From an uncultured Burkholderiales bacterium (lineage in GTDB: Bacteria; Pseudomonadota; Gammaproteobacteria; Burkholderiales; Burkholderiaceae_C), in NCBI GenBank assembly GCA_903871865.1, contig CAIQIL010000413.1, forward strand, positions 1 to 7,669: a stretch of 7,669 nt of DNA. The letters are read 5' to 3'. The notes under the pieces are model-generated. The model made no database searches. It worked only from the letters and a program-made list of their open reading frames with translations, and had not been told where the DNA came from. Both the position numbers and the translations under genes were made by a program. The stretch's first letter is position 1. Each line of letters opens with the position of its first letter. Of this stretch, positions 6,732 through 7,669 are shown one piece after another.

Positions 6732-7669
6732 ATGCACATGCCCGCCTTCCGTCCTGCCCGCCTGTGGTTCTGCCTGGCCTTGTCCTGCCTGAGTGGCGTG
6801 GCCTTGGCGCAGGCCAATGGGGCGACCACGGCAGCGGTCGCCCGCCCGCGCGTCGGCCTGGTGCTGTCGGGCGGTGGCGCACGCGGGCTGGCGCACGTGG
6901 GCGTGCTCAAGGTGCTGGAGCGCGAGCGCATCCCGGTGGACGTCATTGCCGGCACCTCCATGGGCGCCATCGTCGGTGGGCTGTACGCCAGCGGGCTGGA
7001 CGCGGCCGACATCGAACGCGAGGTTGCGCGGCTGGACTGGGGCTCGGTGTTCGCCGTGCGGGTGGACCGCCAGGACCTCTCCCAGCGCCGCAAGGAGCAG
7101 GACTTCGAGGTCTCGCCGGTGCTCGAAGTGGGGGTCGGCGGCGATGGCGTGAAGGCACCGCTGGGCGCGGTGTCCAGCCGCTTGCTGGAGTCCCACCTGC
7201 GGCGCCTGACCCTGGCGGCCGGCCAGGTCAAGCATTTCGACCAGTTGCCCACGCCCTTCCGCGCCGTGGCCACCGACATGGAAAGCGGCCAGGCCGTGGT
7301 GCTGGCCGATGGCGATCTGGCCACCGCGCTGCGCAGCAGCATGTCGGTGCCGGGCGTGTTCGCTCCGCTGGAGGTCGATGGCCGCATCCTGGGCGATGGC
7401 GGCTTGGTCAACAACCTGCCTGTCGATGTGGCCCGCAGCATGGGCGCCCAGCGCGTCATCGCCGTCAACATCGGCACACCCTTGTCGCGGCGAGAGACCC
7501 TGGGCTCCATCACCGGCGTCACGTCGCAGATGATCAACATCCTGACCGAGCAGAACGTGCAGCTGAGCCTGCGCCTGCTGGGGCCGCAGGACGTGCTGAT
7601 CGCGCCGCAACTCGATGGCCTGACGGCCGCCGATTTCGACCGCGCCATCGACTTCATGCGCCTGGGCGA
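6732..7669 (+). CDS. Patatin-like phospholipase, probable PlpD-like type Vd autotransporter (3' end outside window)
   Basis: A predicted exported serine lipid hydrolase; 312 codons are visible with no stop before the right edge. Residues 1-26 form a signal peptide: R7 and R10, a hydrophobic core, and cleavage after VALA before QA. The patatin domain starts at about 40 with the oxyanion-hole motif SGGGARG (46-52). The nucleophile elbow GTSMG places the catalytic serine at S76, and the DGG motif gives the dyad aspartate D222 (GDGGLVNNLPVDVARSMGA). Both catalytic residues are intact, so activity is expected. Cytosolic RssA-like patatins lack a signal peptide. A secreted patatin whose sequence continues past the hydrolase domain (to at least residue 312) resembles PlpD, in which a POTRA and an outer-membrane barrel follow. 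That continuation is not visible here, so the type Vd assignment is inferred. The ATG at 6732 has no clear Shine-Dalgarno; ATG 6738 is a near alternative. It is divergent from the FNR-box-bearing small gene. Confidence 0.88.
   Translation, partial: MHMPAFRPARLWFCLALSCLSGVALAQANGATTAAVARPRVGLVLSGGGARGLAHVGVLKVLERERIPVDVIAGTSMGAIVGGLYASGLDAADIEREVARLDWGSVFAVRVDRQDLSQRRKEQDFEVSPVLEVGVGGDGVKAPLGAVSSRLLESHLRRLTLAAGQVKHFDQLPTPFRAVATDMESGQAVVLADGDLATALRSSMSVPGVFAPLEVDGRILGDGGLVNNLPVDVARSMGAQRVIAVNIGTPLSRRETLGSITGVTSQMINILTEQNVQLSLRLLGPQDVLIAPQLDGLTAADFDRAIDFMRLG

Noticed and set aside
6710..6738. TTGACA at 6710-6715 as a -35 box for the patatin gene
   Set aside because: A -10 at normal spacing would fall inside the coding sequence (TGCACA at 6733-6738), so no convincing promoter could be built on it.
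6512..7657. Long minus-strand open frames antisense to the patatin gene (also 6669-7610)
   Set aside because: Both are Arg/Ala/Ser- or His/Gln-rich shadows of a gene with intact catalytic motifs. One also runs over the divergent promoter and the small membrane-protein gene.

Overview
The window is GC-rich with dense, strongly codon-biased genes. The protein types (LldR, a fused FAD/Fe-S/CCG lactate dehydrogenase, LldP, a small DUF3149-like membrane protein and a PlpD-like patatin) suggest a betaproteobacterium, probably Burkholderiales (Comamonadaceae-like). This placement is inferred from protein character and base composition, not from a database search.

Positions 1-5617 are a lactate-utilisation locus. 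A GntR/FCD regulator of the LldR type runs leftward and is cut by the left edge. Diverging from it are a large FAD plus Fe-S D-lactate dehydrogenase of the Dld-II type (955-3897) and, 22 bp further on, the lactate permease LldP (3920-5617). The 168-bp divergent region holds two clear copies of the TGGTNNNACCA-type operator bound by FadR/LldR-family repressors, with centres 96 bp apart. This resembles the two-operator layout known at E. coli lldPRD. The inferred circuit is that lactate releases LldR, LldP brings lactate in, and the dehydrogenase oxidises it to pyruvate and feeds electrons to the respiratory chain. No lldD, lldEFG or glycolate gene is seen inside the window.

Positions 5618-6731 hold two leftward genes. 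A small outer-membrane beta-barrel protein (5746-6285) converges on lldP and ends in a strong intrinsic terminator at 5699-5726; an 8-bp-arm palindrome lies just upstream of its start. Behind it is a 55-residue single-span membrane protein resembling DUF3149 (6399-6566). Upstream of that gene are a near-perfect FNR/Anr box and a -10 hexamer exactly 32 bp from the box centre, which is class II FNR promoter geometry.

Positions 6732-7669 hold a rightward, signal-peptide-bearing patatin-like phospholipase cut by the right edge. It is probably the N-terminal part of a PlpD-like type Vd autotransporter.

No tRNA, rRNA, CRISPR array, insertion sequence or attachment site was recognised. The window looks like ordinary core or metabolic chromosome. 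The parts most worth checking are regulatory: the paired LldR operators, the FNR-type promoter of the small membrane protein, and the palindrome before the porin-like gene.
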